In this document: piece by piece, positions 51,683 to 63,600 of the stretch
Position numbering within the stretch: the stretch's first letter is position 1
How the letters are laid out: each line of letters starts with the position of its first letter
NCBI GenBank assembly: GCA_944472135.2
Contig: OX235270.1
Span: 120,481,842-120,545,841 of the forward strand
Direction of reading: 5' to 3'
DNA length: 64,000 bases
Source of the DNA: Trichobilharzia regenti
Taxonomy: Eukaryota; Platyhelminthes; Trematoda; Strigeidida; Schistosomatidae
Notes under the pieces: model-generated
Seen by the model: the letters and a program-made list of their open reading frames with translations, nothing else
Databases searched by the model: none
What the model was told of the DNA's origin: nothing
Program-made: the position numbers and the translations under genes

Positions 51683-54600
51683 CTGAGAAATTTGTCAGGA
51701 ACAATAATCAGCCACACAAGACAGATGTCTCTCAGTTATTGTGAGCAATAGTGACATGTAAATTCTACCAAGTAGTGTTTATATTATTTTGACCTGGCTA
51801 GAACATACTACCGTTCAGTGTCACTAATTTCCAGTTATTCATACCACTCAGAAGTATATACTATCCTGCTGAAATTCCAGTTTAATTCATCTATGCTAAA
51901 GTAAACATTATGTGTTTACTTGAAAATACTTCTCATTCATCTGTTTGTTTCAAATTCTCCGAAAATGTTTTTCACAATCAATGTAACATTTTATTCACAT
52001 TGTCATATTCAAGGACTGAATGGTTTTGGTGGTTTTGGAAAGGTGATTCAAAATCGATGCCAGAAATCTCTGACTACATGAAAAGATATCACGATCCAGA
52101 TTTTGCGTATGCTGATTTCGCCAAACAATTTCATGCTGAATTCTTTCAGCCAAATGAATGGGCTGATTTGTTCAATAAATCTGGAGCACGTTATGTTGTG
52201 TTAACAGCTAAACACCATGAGGGCTTTTGTAATTGGCCATCAAAAAATTCATGGCAATGGAATTCAATGGATGTTGGTCCAAGACGTGATCTAGTCGGTG
52301 AGTTAGCTGAAGCTGTTCGTAAAAGAACAAGTCTACGTTTTGGTGTATACCATTCATTGTTTGAATGGTTCAATCCTTTATATATCAGTGATAGAGAAAA
52401 TAATTTTACAAAACAGGTGAGTAGAAATATCTGTTAAGGTTATTTCAATTTCCCCTGTTGACTGGCTTTTATTGGACCTAGGAACTTGTCTTGTGTTGAC
52501 ATGCTGGCAACTAGCGTCGATGTTTAGATAATGCCCTGAAATAATCACAGTGTTGTCTGATCGAGTGATATTTTTAGCATTCGAAATAAGTGCTGAGTTA
52601 CAATCTCAGTCGCAACACACAATATTTTTTTCATTCTGAATGAAACACAGGACTTCAAGCTTTGTAGTCTCAGTAGCATTTGTGTTGTTTCTACTGAGTG
52701 AATATGCTGGTCTAACACCAAAATTACCTTCTCTCACTGGTCTGCTACCGGATAGGCGAGGTTTAGCAGTGAATCTACCGGAAATTGATCCCCGAGCACG
52801 TGAGTGGTCGGTGAACGTTAGGCTCCGGAACCTTACATTGATTTCACAATTTACTCACAGTAATACAGTCCTCGACAGTTTCCTGATGGATTCGTCTCAC
52901 TTTCTTCTGGCATTTCTTCTTTACTGGCTTTTCAGCTGACACAGACATCATCACTGCTTTTCGAAGATGCTAGTCAAAATATATTACTGATATTTGTTCT
53001 CAAGTGGCTCCAGTGTTAGTTATAGATGATTTCATAAAATTGTCAGTTCGTTCGTGGGCAGACATTTTTCTTTAAACTTCGTCAGACTATGTGAAAGTTG
53101 AATTAGGATTCGCTTTAATATGTCATAGAATAGTTCAGAATGATTTTGCACTGTCAGTTGAAAATCTCGCTGAGTTTATGCAGAAGCCCTAGAAGTGAGA
53201 CTACATTCACAAGACAATCGAGAAGGTAGTGTGTGTGAAAGGTTGGAGTGAGATGAAGATAACTTTCTGCAGTCACAGTTTAAGGTATTTACAATGTCGC
53301 TATATTACATGCTATATTCTGTGTCATCCCTGAAATACAAATGAGCAACATTTCAATGAAAAAAAGGGGAGTAAAACCGTTTTTACAAGTCATTGTCTAT
53401 TGAAACCAAAGCAAATAAAATTAGCGTGACAATATCGTTTGCTTGATAGTTTAGGCTATTATATTCTCAGATTGTTGGATAACCTCCATGGGAGAAGCCT
53501 AATGGATTATTCTTCTTTCTAATATTTCTAATAATGAAAAATACCTATTGCACTCTTAGTGGATCCATCGAAACCTCTTTGCGGACATGTGGAACTGTTT
53601 CCTCAGACTCGACTCGAATAAACTCATAAATTATACTCCTAACTCCTTAGGAATATATGAACACTACCACACATATGGTAGTGATCAGATACTGAATCTT
53701 ATTCCTTGGATTGTTGAAGAACATTAGGCACCTGTGCGACTATTAAGATAGATGCCAAGTTATTTCTGAATATTTTTTATGTAGTCTTTTACCAATATAA
53801 ACGTCTTGTTTGCTTAAAAATAAGGTGAAGAGTTCAGCTATAGGGCTTGCAGTACTTAACATATCAGTAACTAACTTTCCTTCTTTTTATTGTGGAAATA
53901 AAACTCAGCTATAAGTGGATAGTACTGTGGTCTTAAAGTCAATTTTTAGTTAACATAATTAGGTTCTTTTTTTATGGGTTCTCCCTTTACTACCTATTCT
54001 TTTTTATTATTTTTCTCACTTATAATTAGTGTAACGCTTAAGAAATTTCGATAAGCGACTCGCTGACTGAGAAACTCAAGCCTTTTTTCTTCACTTTAAG
54101 CATCCTTGGTTCGTTTCTCAGAACTAGTATCTTGACTTTTTTATCACTGCACATCAGGTTCAGGGAAGTGCTAGGTGGATTTCAGTAGCTCATGACTTCC
54201 AACTGTTATCATATGCAGCGTAGTACATCCGAGTGGTAACCACCTACTATTTAAAGCCTTACTGGTGGACAGTGTGTCTCTATCGTTGTTAGATAAATTT
54301 ACATGATATTACATGACACACGCACACACACAGAGATCCATTATTCCAATTCACATCCCTAGATTTTTTTGATTTTCAATTTTGGATGACTAATTGGGCA
54401 TCTAACGCTGGCATGGTGGAGGTCGTCTGAAAAGTAAATTAAAGCTCATGAATTATTGTACAGTCAGCTAAAAAAGACTGTAGAAAATAGATTGAGACGG
54501 CAATGTAATTTTGAAGCCCTAAGTTCTACTAAGAACCAAAGAGACGAAAAGTATGGTATAAAATAAGCCGTAATTTTATATTAGCTTACATTGTGCACCT

Positions 54601-57600
54601 ACTTACCGGCTGACAATATTTTCATAGTTATAGAATCGACTGACGTCAAGTTAAATTTTAACACTGTTCTGGAAAGTATGTTGAAAATACTAAATATGCT
54701 AACCTAGTCCGTTATCAAAAGAAAGTAAACCAAACAAAACTACCAGTAATCAAGTGAAGCAACGAAAAACAAAATCTCACAGCATATTAATTCGTAATAC
54801 CCTTTTCTTTGTGTGAACAGGTTAAGACAAAAAACATTCGAGTTTCAGTGACACAGCTTAAGCTGTATGCGTGTATGTGATTAATATTCACATGGAATAA
54901 GTAAATAAGTAATAAGTAATAGATGTCTACCAGCAGCTTGAGACAACAGGCATTATTCATTTCTACCATTTATGTAGACCACTAAATAAGTTAATCTTCG
55001 TATGTCAATGTAATTCTAAACTAACAGCTATTGATTGATAATTTATTGATTTATATTTATATAAATAACTTAGTTACAATTTGTCAATGGTAAATGGTAG
55101 TAGGCATGCATTCAAATTAAAAGTATGCCAGATGGAAAAACATGTTAAAGATTAGACAAGAACTGATGAGAAACTTTTCAAATGGTTCTTTAAATATAGA
55201 ATTTAGACAGAGGCCAGCTTACTGTTAGTAAAAAGATGCATTTGAACATAAAATGATAGGGCAAACATAATAATCAAAGAGTAATTGTTACTGTCAAAGT
55301 TAATGTGTTAAGAATAATAGAATTTCAGTTATGGTCAAGGTAAGGAAATTCGTTGTACGAACGTCGAATACACAGGTTCGGCCTCTTTAGGTGGATTTCT
55401 CTGGCTACAGTTATATGTAAAAGACGAACTCGTAAAGAGGAATTAAGATCAGTTAGAATATCTCAGATAACTTTAAATACCATGTTAACATTCACTTTAT
55501 GTTCACCATCTATAAGGGGAGTTAAAACAGAGGTTCGAGTACACTTTGTATGTCCTTTGCTTAACCACGGTCGATAATGTTCAGAAATTTGAGTAGAACA
55601 TGCCTAACTCTAGGCTCCATGTGGCTAGAGGAGTGGTCAAGATGTTAGATACACATATTATTATTATATTATTGTATCCTTTAGTTCCTAGAGGAACATA
55701 GGACTTCAGCTGCGCACCTCCATTGCCTTCTGTTTTCTGACAACTTTTTCACCCCGCTCCAGGTCTGTCCACATGTCTTCATCTCCTCCTCGCATGACCT
55801 CCTCCAAGTCACCCTTGCACTGACGACCAACTCGCCGCCTCCCTTCCGGGTTCCACTCGAGCGATGGCTTGTCTAGTGATGTCACTTGATGGTTTCCTCA
55901 GAGTATGGCCAGCCAATCCATCTCCATTTCTTCTTGCCTATTTGTTTCACAATCGGTTCCTGTTGGTAGTTTGCTCATTGCCAGAGATCCCTGTTGGTGA
56001 TCTTTTCTGGCCGGCCATCTGATCTTGAGTATTGAGCGAAGACAGCTGTTAATGAAGGTCTGAAGTTTGTTTGAGGTGCTATTTATGACGCCTGGCCAAG
56101 TCTCTGATCCGTACAGTGAGTAGCACTGACTTTACATTTGAGTTGAAAATCCGGATGTTATTTTTGATGCTGAGTGGTGTTGACCTCCACACAGATTTGA
56201 GAGTAATAAAAGCTTGTCTTGCTTTTCCGATTCTGGCTTTGATATCCTCGTCAGTTCCGTCCGCCTGTAGTTGAGACGATGCTTCCCAGGTAGGTAGGTG
56301 AAGGAGGTTGTTTCTTTCAGGTTCCTTCCATTTATGCTGATCATTGTCTGTTGTTGTTGTTGCTGTTGATGTTGGTGTTAGCGAGGAATCTTGATCACCT
56401 CTGTTTTCTCCATGTTCACCTGGAAGTCCTATCTTGGATGAAGCATCTGCCAACTTGTTTCTTTTCACTTGCATATCTTCCAGTTTGTGGGAAATCAGAC
56501 ATATATCATCGGCGAAGTCCAGATCCTCCAAGTATTTTGTGTGAGTCCATTTTATTCTTGTTTCCTCGTTGGTTTCCGCTGTCTGTCGCATTATCCAATC
56601 TACTGCAATCAGAAAGATCATTGGCTGTCGCACTCCCGTCCTCACTTCGAAGGCTTCCGTAAGTTTTCCGTTGTGGATTACTTTGAATGCAGCATTGTCG
56701 TATAAGTGTTGGATGAGATGTAAAATGGTCGATGGCACTCAGTAGTAGCGAAGTAGTTGCCAAATCACCTCTTGATCGACGCTGTCGAAGGCCTTTTCAA
56801 AGTCGATGAAGTTGAGATAGAGAGGTGGCTGCCATTCTAAGCTTTGTTCAATGATGATCAGTAGTGTGGCGATTTGATCAATACATGATTTGTTTCTCCT
56901 GAATCCAGCCTGTTCCCGTCGAAGTTTTTCATCTAGAGCTTGTTTGATTCTCTCCAGGATGATGCGGCTTAGTATTTTGCTTGGAATGGACAGAAGCATA
57001 ATTCCACGCCAGTTTTTGCATTGACTTAAGTCTCCTTTCTTTGGTAGTTTGAATAAGTATCCTTTCTTCCAATCCTCGGGTACTTTGCCCTCTTTCCACA
57101 CCTTCTCCAGCAGTGGCGTCATCAAGTCCGCTGTTGTCTCTGGGTCTATTTTCAAAGCTTCTGCTGGGATTCCATCTGGTCCTGGTGCTTTCCCAGCTTT
57201 AAGCATCTTGATTGCATTCAGGACTTCTGATTTTGTCGGGGGGTCAATGTTCACTGGTAGTTCTGCTTCCGTTGTTGGTATTGTTGGGCGTGTTTTAGGT
57301 AGTGGTCGATTTAGAAGTCTTTTGAAGTGTTCACCCCAGTGCTTTCTTTGTTCCACTTCTTTGGTGATTGACTTTCCATTGTTGTCCTTTATTGGCTTAA
57401 TCTGTGTCGAACGTTTGCCCGAAAGGTTCCTAGTTGTTTGGTAGAGTGTGGCGAGGTCTCCTTTGCTGCCTGCAGCTTGTTCTGCTTCCCTTGCCATGGT
57501 TTCATAATATTTTCTTTTGTCTTCCCTGGCACTCTTCTTCACTCTTTTGTTCAGTGTATTGTAGCTTGCATTCAGCTTCTGTTGTTTTGCTCGTCAGTGC

Positions 57601-60600
57601 ACTGGATAATCTTTTGTTTCACTGTCCTTCTCTCTTCTATTAGTTTCCAAGTGTCCGTAGTGAGCCACTGTTTGTCCTGTCTCTTTTTTCTGCCTAGAAC
57701 GTCGATGCAGGTTTGACTCCACACCGTTTTCAAGTTGTTCCAGTGCTTTTCAACGCCGACCTTTTCGCTGGTGTTGATTTGTGTCTCAGCTTTTTCCCTT
57801 ATGTTTGCAATGAAGATGTCCTTTGTGGCCTGGTCCTTCAGCTTTTGAGTGTTGAACTTGGCATGTGGTCTATCTGCAGCTCCTGTTTCCCTGAAAGCTT
57901 TTAATTTGATTTGGATTGTCCCTTGTACGAGATAGTGGTCTGAGCCAACGTCTTCTCCTCTTCTTGTTTTTGTGTCCAGTAGGCTGCGCCTCCACTTCCT
58001 TGAGATTGAGATGAAGTCAATTTGGTTTTTGGTTTGCCCGTCTGGTGACACCCATGTAGCCTTGTGGATATCTTTGTGTTTGTATACACTGCCACCAATC
58101 ACTAGTTCGTTGAAGGCGCAGAAGTCGGCGAAGAGTTCTCCATTTTCATTCATTTCTCCGAGAGCTTCTCTACCCATGATGAGTTCCCTTCCTGTGTTGT
58201 CTGGTCCCAGTTTGGCGTTCATGTCTTCCATTAGTATTTTAATATCACCAGCTGGAGTATTGTCCATTGTTGCCTGTAGTTGTCTGTAGAATTCTTCTTC
58301 CTTTTCGAGGTCTGCGTTGTTTGTGGGTGCATAACATTGTATGTTTGACACTTTCCTTTCTTTTGAGTTGAATCTGGCGGTCATTATCCTGGACGAGATC
58401 GCCTCCCATTGCATCAGGGCTTTCATTGCCGTTGGTGACATCATGATAGCCACGCCCTCGGTGTGCGTGTGGTTATCTTCTGGGTGACCGGAGTAGATCA
58501 CTGACTCACCCGTTGACAATTTGGTGAGTCCACTCCCATTCCATCTTCTTTCACATATTCCCAGCACTTGGATTCCGTATCTTTTCATCTCGTTTGCGAT
58601 CTGGGCAGCTTTCCCTGTCTCGTACATAGTGCGGACGTTCCATGTCCCCACACAGACTTTTTCTTTTGGTGCAAAGAGGTTCCTTGTGCTGATACACATA
58701 AAGAAGGAGAAATTACGTAATTTCACCATAACTCCCAAATGTGAAATCGGAGTAACTCTGCTGTACTGCATACTATTTATACTGCATTTTTTAAGCAGTG
58801 TGTTATTATTTAGCTAGTTTTAATAGGAAGATCTTCTTTGGAGCTGCTGATATACCAGATTACATTGACAGTTTCCTTTCCCCTAAGTCATCTTCGATTT
58901 ACTATTGTTTTGACCATCAATGTTGCATTATTTTTCTCTGAATGCTTTCTGATGTTCAAGTTTCATTCTAATCCTATATCCAGTGACGAAGGTAGTGTAC
59001 TGGTTTGCATAACGCGAATCCCAGCTATTTCAACCAGTGGGGTTTCACAGCTTCACTGACAGACTTCCCCTGCTTACTCCTACGCAACTAAATCACAGCA
59101 TACTTAACTGTCATTTGGTATAAATATTGGACTTCGTCGCTTGAGAAGACTGTTTGTTTTTCCTTTTTTTTTCACCCGAGGATTTGTATCCTTATGCAAC
59201 ATTTATTTCATGAATTTTTCTATCTTAATTTTTAAAAGACATTTGTTGAGCAGAAAACGATGCCTGAATTATACGATTTAGTGCTACGTTATAAACCGGA
59301 TGTAATTTGGTCGGATGGTGATGTCGGTCCAGACACTTATTGGAACTCAACACAATTTCTTGCTTGGCTTTACAATGAGTCCCCAGTGAAAGATACTGTT
59401 GTTACTAATGATCGTTGGGGTAATGGATGCTCGTGTAAACATGGGGGTTATTATTCATGCGAAGATCATTATCGTCCAGGAAGATTAGTTAATCATAAAT
59501 GGGAAAACTGTATGACACTAGATTGTTGTTCATGGGGTTTTAGAAGAGACATTACACTGAGCAGTATATTAACACCAGAGGTAAGCGTTTTCATAAGGCT
59601 TTAACTATTTTTGTCATAATCAACAGATATTTATCAATTGGTTATAACAATTGCAATTTATTGTCATCTGGTTGTTCTATAAAAGAGTACCTTGTGAATT
59701 CGTGACAGTCATTTCCACTAGATAAATCCTTTATATATATATATATATATAAACATCAAAACTTGAATTAATCATTCACTCCATATTTACTGTTATTTTC
59801 ATAGCAATGGGATCCACAGATCACGTTTCGTTTAGTTTGCGTCTCATCATCTAGATGTAAAACAATAATAACCGTAATTTCAGGAAGTAATTGTGTGCAA
59901 TCTTCGCGTCAGCATGTTTTACAGTTTTGTTTAAATTTTTCAACAAGATCCTATCTTTGTGTATAAGGCAGAAAAAGATTAGGAAGGATTTTATTTGAAG
60001 CTGCAATAAGGTGACCTATTTCGACACTACTGAAATCCTCAGACAATTCAATCTATTTATTTATGTCTTTCACAACTGAAGAAGAGTTGTTTGCTTCATC
60101 TAGTTTCTTAGACGGTGTGTAAAGGCCAGAACACATTTCAGAAGTAGACACTTATCATGAAAGTAGTATTTAGGAGTCAAGATATGATATATTTAAGTGC
60201 ATCGAAAGCACTTTCTATCCTGGTATTATCACGACACAGTGTGGTTCAGCAATATGTGCATCATATCCTACCGCTTACGTCATTCTCTTTGTACAACTAC
60301 TTCTTCAAGCACTCCTGTGAATGTTGTAAGGGAGTATCTGGACATCCTTCAGCCCACTAGACGAAAGGTGATCATAAGACGACTAAATCTTCTATTTGTG
60401 AATTTATCGAGTCACATTATTTAACTTTACATGATTTATCTTTTGGAGTTACCTAAATGTATTAAGTTCAGTCACCGTAAAAGTTTATATTCTCATCAAG
60501 TACAGAAGCTTTAGCCATACTTGAACAGCAACCCGGACTGTGTATTCAAAAACGCTTTGTACAACCAATTACTTTCTGGTTAATTTTATTGTAACCCATC

Positions 60601-63600
60601 ATTATTATAATCACCACAGTAGCTCCAATTTTTCGACGACACTTCACCCAGCTTATATTTATTCATATTAAATCCTTTCTTTCATAACCTTTTCTTTATT
60701 TCATCTACACCATCCCAACTCTTCAACAAAAATGTTATTTCATCATCATCATACGTATAGCGGCTGAGCAATTTTTATTTCACCTGAATTCTTTCTCGGT
60801 GTAATACAAATACGACTTCATAGCTTCAAAACGAAGTCCTTGGAAGGCAGAGATCATTTTTGCTGTATGAGAATTTTTGTTTTTTCTATCAGTGATATCC
60901 ATTAGATCACACAATATAGTTTGAATATTTTCGATTTACAATGAAAATCGCGGGAAAATTTCTGTGTATACTGTAAGGTTTGTAAACACATGTGGTTCAT
61001 CATGATGCCTTGAATATTATAATTCAACATAGAGGAAATTTTCAGGTAATTAGATACAATGAACACAGACTGATTTGTCACAAGACAGTAATCGATATCC
61101 TTAATCTAGACCTTAGTGTTAGTACTGATTGAATTCTGTCCGTCAGGTTTGCAGTGTGGTTACTGAGCTAAGTGAATCAACATCGCAATGTGCTTTAGTC
61201 GGTGTTAATTGGTGTCACTAACCAATTACTGATATACTAATCATTGCTGTCCCTTAAATATTACCTGTTGTTTAAGCTCTATGAGACGGTTAAAGATTTC
61301 CAGAGACTTGTTTGTTAATATTTTAGTAGTTGGAAATAAAATTATGAGAATAGGATGCGCCTATAACTGATTCCTTTAAAATACATAATTCACGCTTGAG
61401 GAATTTTATCGTTATAGCTTCAGAAAGCCTACAAATGTCATGGCTGCTTTGTTTGCTGAGTATTTTGAACTACTCCAAATAATCATCTTGGTGTCTTGGT
61501 GTCCTTTAAGGGTATAAAGACTGATCTGTTTAAATGAAGGCTCTCCAATGTATATTCAGAGAATTTCAGTAAATCCTTATTTCTGTTCGTCAGATGCAAC
61601 CGACATCGCATATAAAACGTAAATCGATTTAAACAATGGAGCGTGAACTGTTTCGGATAAGTTGAGTGTTAGCTATACCAATATCAAAACTCAGGGAAAC
61701 TGTAGATACTGTTTACGGATAGTGAATAATTTCAAAGGATTTTAGTAAAATGAGCCTTCAGGCTTATGGTGTATAACCACAGGATACTAGGTTTCTTCTT
61801 GTGGGGTTGGAGTAATCTATATTTAATCAGTTAAACAAGCGTTTTCCGCACTTACTCCTATTATATGAGAAGAATTTCTCCACTTTTCATTTGCAGAACT
61901 TACTTAGCTATTCTTGGAAGAGATCGAAATCGGTAGATCCATTGACATCACATCAAATCCTTTGATCACTAGGACGTAACAGAATTTTACTAGATATCGT
62001 GATCAGTCAAGAGATTGATTTATAACAGCTGGCAGTCTGTCTTTTAAATAATCACCTCATCACTGAGATAAAGATTCTATTGCTCATGTAATATATAATT
62101 CATAAAACATTAGACTAAAGTACACTATTACAGGGGAAAGTATTTAAACCTGCTGACGAGACCAATGAACAAGAAATTCACTTCGAAAGCTTCCTATTGA
62201 TTGCTTCATACCATTTAACAGTAACTGTTATGTTGATGCATTTCGAACAGGATTCAATGGATTTACCTCATAGTGTCTTTTACCCCGCTAACTCAGTTTG
62301 CTCTTTCAAGCAGATTATTTGAGGCTGACAAGCATCTTTAATTTCGACAAGATAAAAGCTAAAAGTTTTCAGGTGATCTCATTGTATTTATCACTGTAAG
62401 CCTATTTTCAAATGTTTAATTATATACAATGAAAAAACTCATGTTATTTTAATCTGACTTTTGTAGGCGCTTTTATACGAGGTTATCACGACTGTCGCAT
62501 ATGGTGGAAATATTCTAATCAATGTTGGGCCTACAGCTTGGGGCAAAATTTTACCAATTTATGAAGAACGCTTAATTCAGTTAGGCGAATGGTTGTCTGT
62601 TAATGGTGAGGCTATCTACGAAACTCAACCGTGGAGAATTCAAAGAGAAACTAAACCAGATTTTGTTTGGTAAGCAGGTGTGAATAGTATACTCAGTATT
62701 CTAAGATGGTGAAATGTATAATAAGGTGCTGATAAGTTAGTAATTAAATTTCAGTGTTCTAAATGAAGTACATAGAATTACTGAATGCGTAATATGACGA
62801 CTTATCACACTTGAAATGAAAATTACATGAAATGACAATCGGTGGAACTTGTTGAACAGGGACACTTGGATTACAAAGTCCTCGTGAACAAAATATACCT
62901 CAGCAATCAATTACAGTTTAGTAAAATTAATTTCTTAAACTACCTATGATTTTTTGAAATTATTTCGCATTTATCCCCTGATTTGTTTCTCTGCATCGAA
63001 ATTCAAGGTCTTCAGTAACATGTTAACTCTTAGTACTGACTCTTCGAAGGTACCTTCACGTAAAATTAATGTCCTTTGGTTGATCTTTACCAAACAATTA
63101 CATATAGGAGATGTATTTCGTTCTGCCAATCACTGGAATATATGTACACCCAGCTAGTAAGTCTTGAACAGAATTCCACTGAATCCCATCGCTGGCTAGT
63201 GACGACCAAGCAATGCAATACATATCGCCTTACAAAAATTGGAAGTTATAACATTGATATATTTTTTGTTTTTGTTTAGGTACACCTATAAAGTGAAAGA
63301 TACTATTGAAAGCGTGGATTTGTCAAGACAGATGACTATTTTGGATTTCATTAATAATTTACAATATTTCAAAGAAAATCCAGCAACAGTCTATGCTATT
63401 TTAACACAATGGCCAGAGAAAAAGTGTACAACAGTCAAGAATGTTGATGGATCAGAATCGATAAGCATCCAGTGTAAGCGTGAACTTATTCTACCCTCAG
63501 TATCTGTGAGACCGAGTCTTTCACAGTTCGCTTTACTCGATGGTAGTGCAACTGGTATGCCATTACCATTCACACCAATCAAAGAGTCGTCTTCAAGTGG

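Larger units (their letters stand above)
55658..58690 (-). mobile_element. RTE LINE (family A), nearly full length, inactive
   Basis: Runs from just inside the N-terminus of the endonuclease ORF to the 3' tail (gttcctctaggaac, then AAT repeats). The flanks share gatacacata (55648-55657 and 58691-58700), a likely target duplication. RTE elements encode an APE-type endonuclease and a reverse transcriptase in one ORF; here that ORF is broken into three pieces. Inserted in fucosidase intron 2, antisense, next to a Penelope fossil. Confidence 0.85.

Noticed and set aside
52640..52939. 99-codon + strand frame with a hydrophobic start, like a small secreted protein
   Set aside because: It is antisense to a diverged family 1 SINE; the order of SINE blocks explains the sequence.
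59770..59870. Further copy of repeat R3 (gtctcatcatctagatgta)
   Set aside because: A single block match of about 15 bases; order and spacing could not be confirmed.
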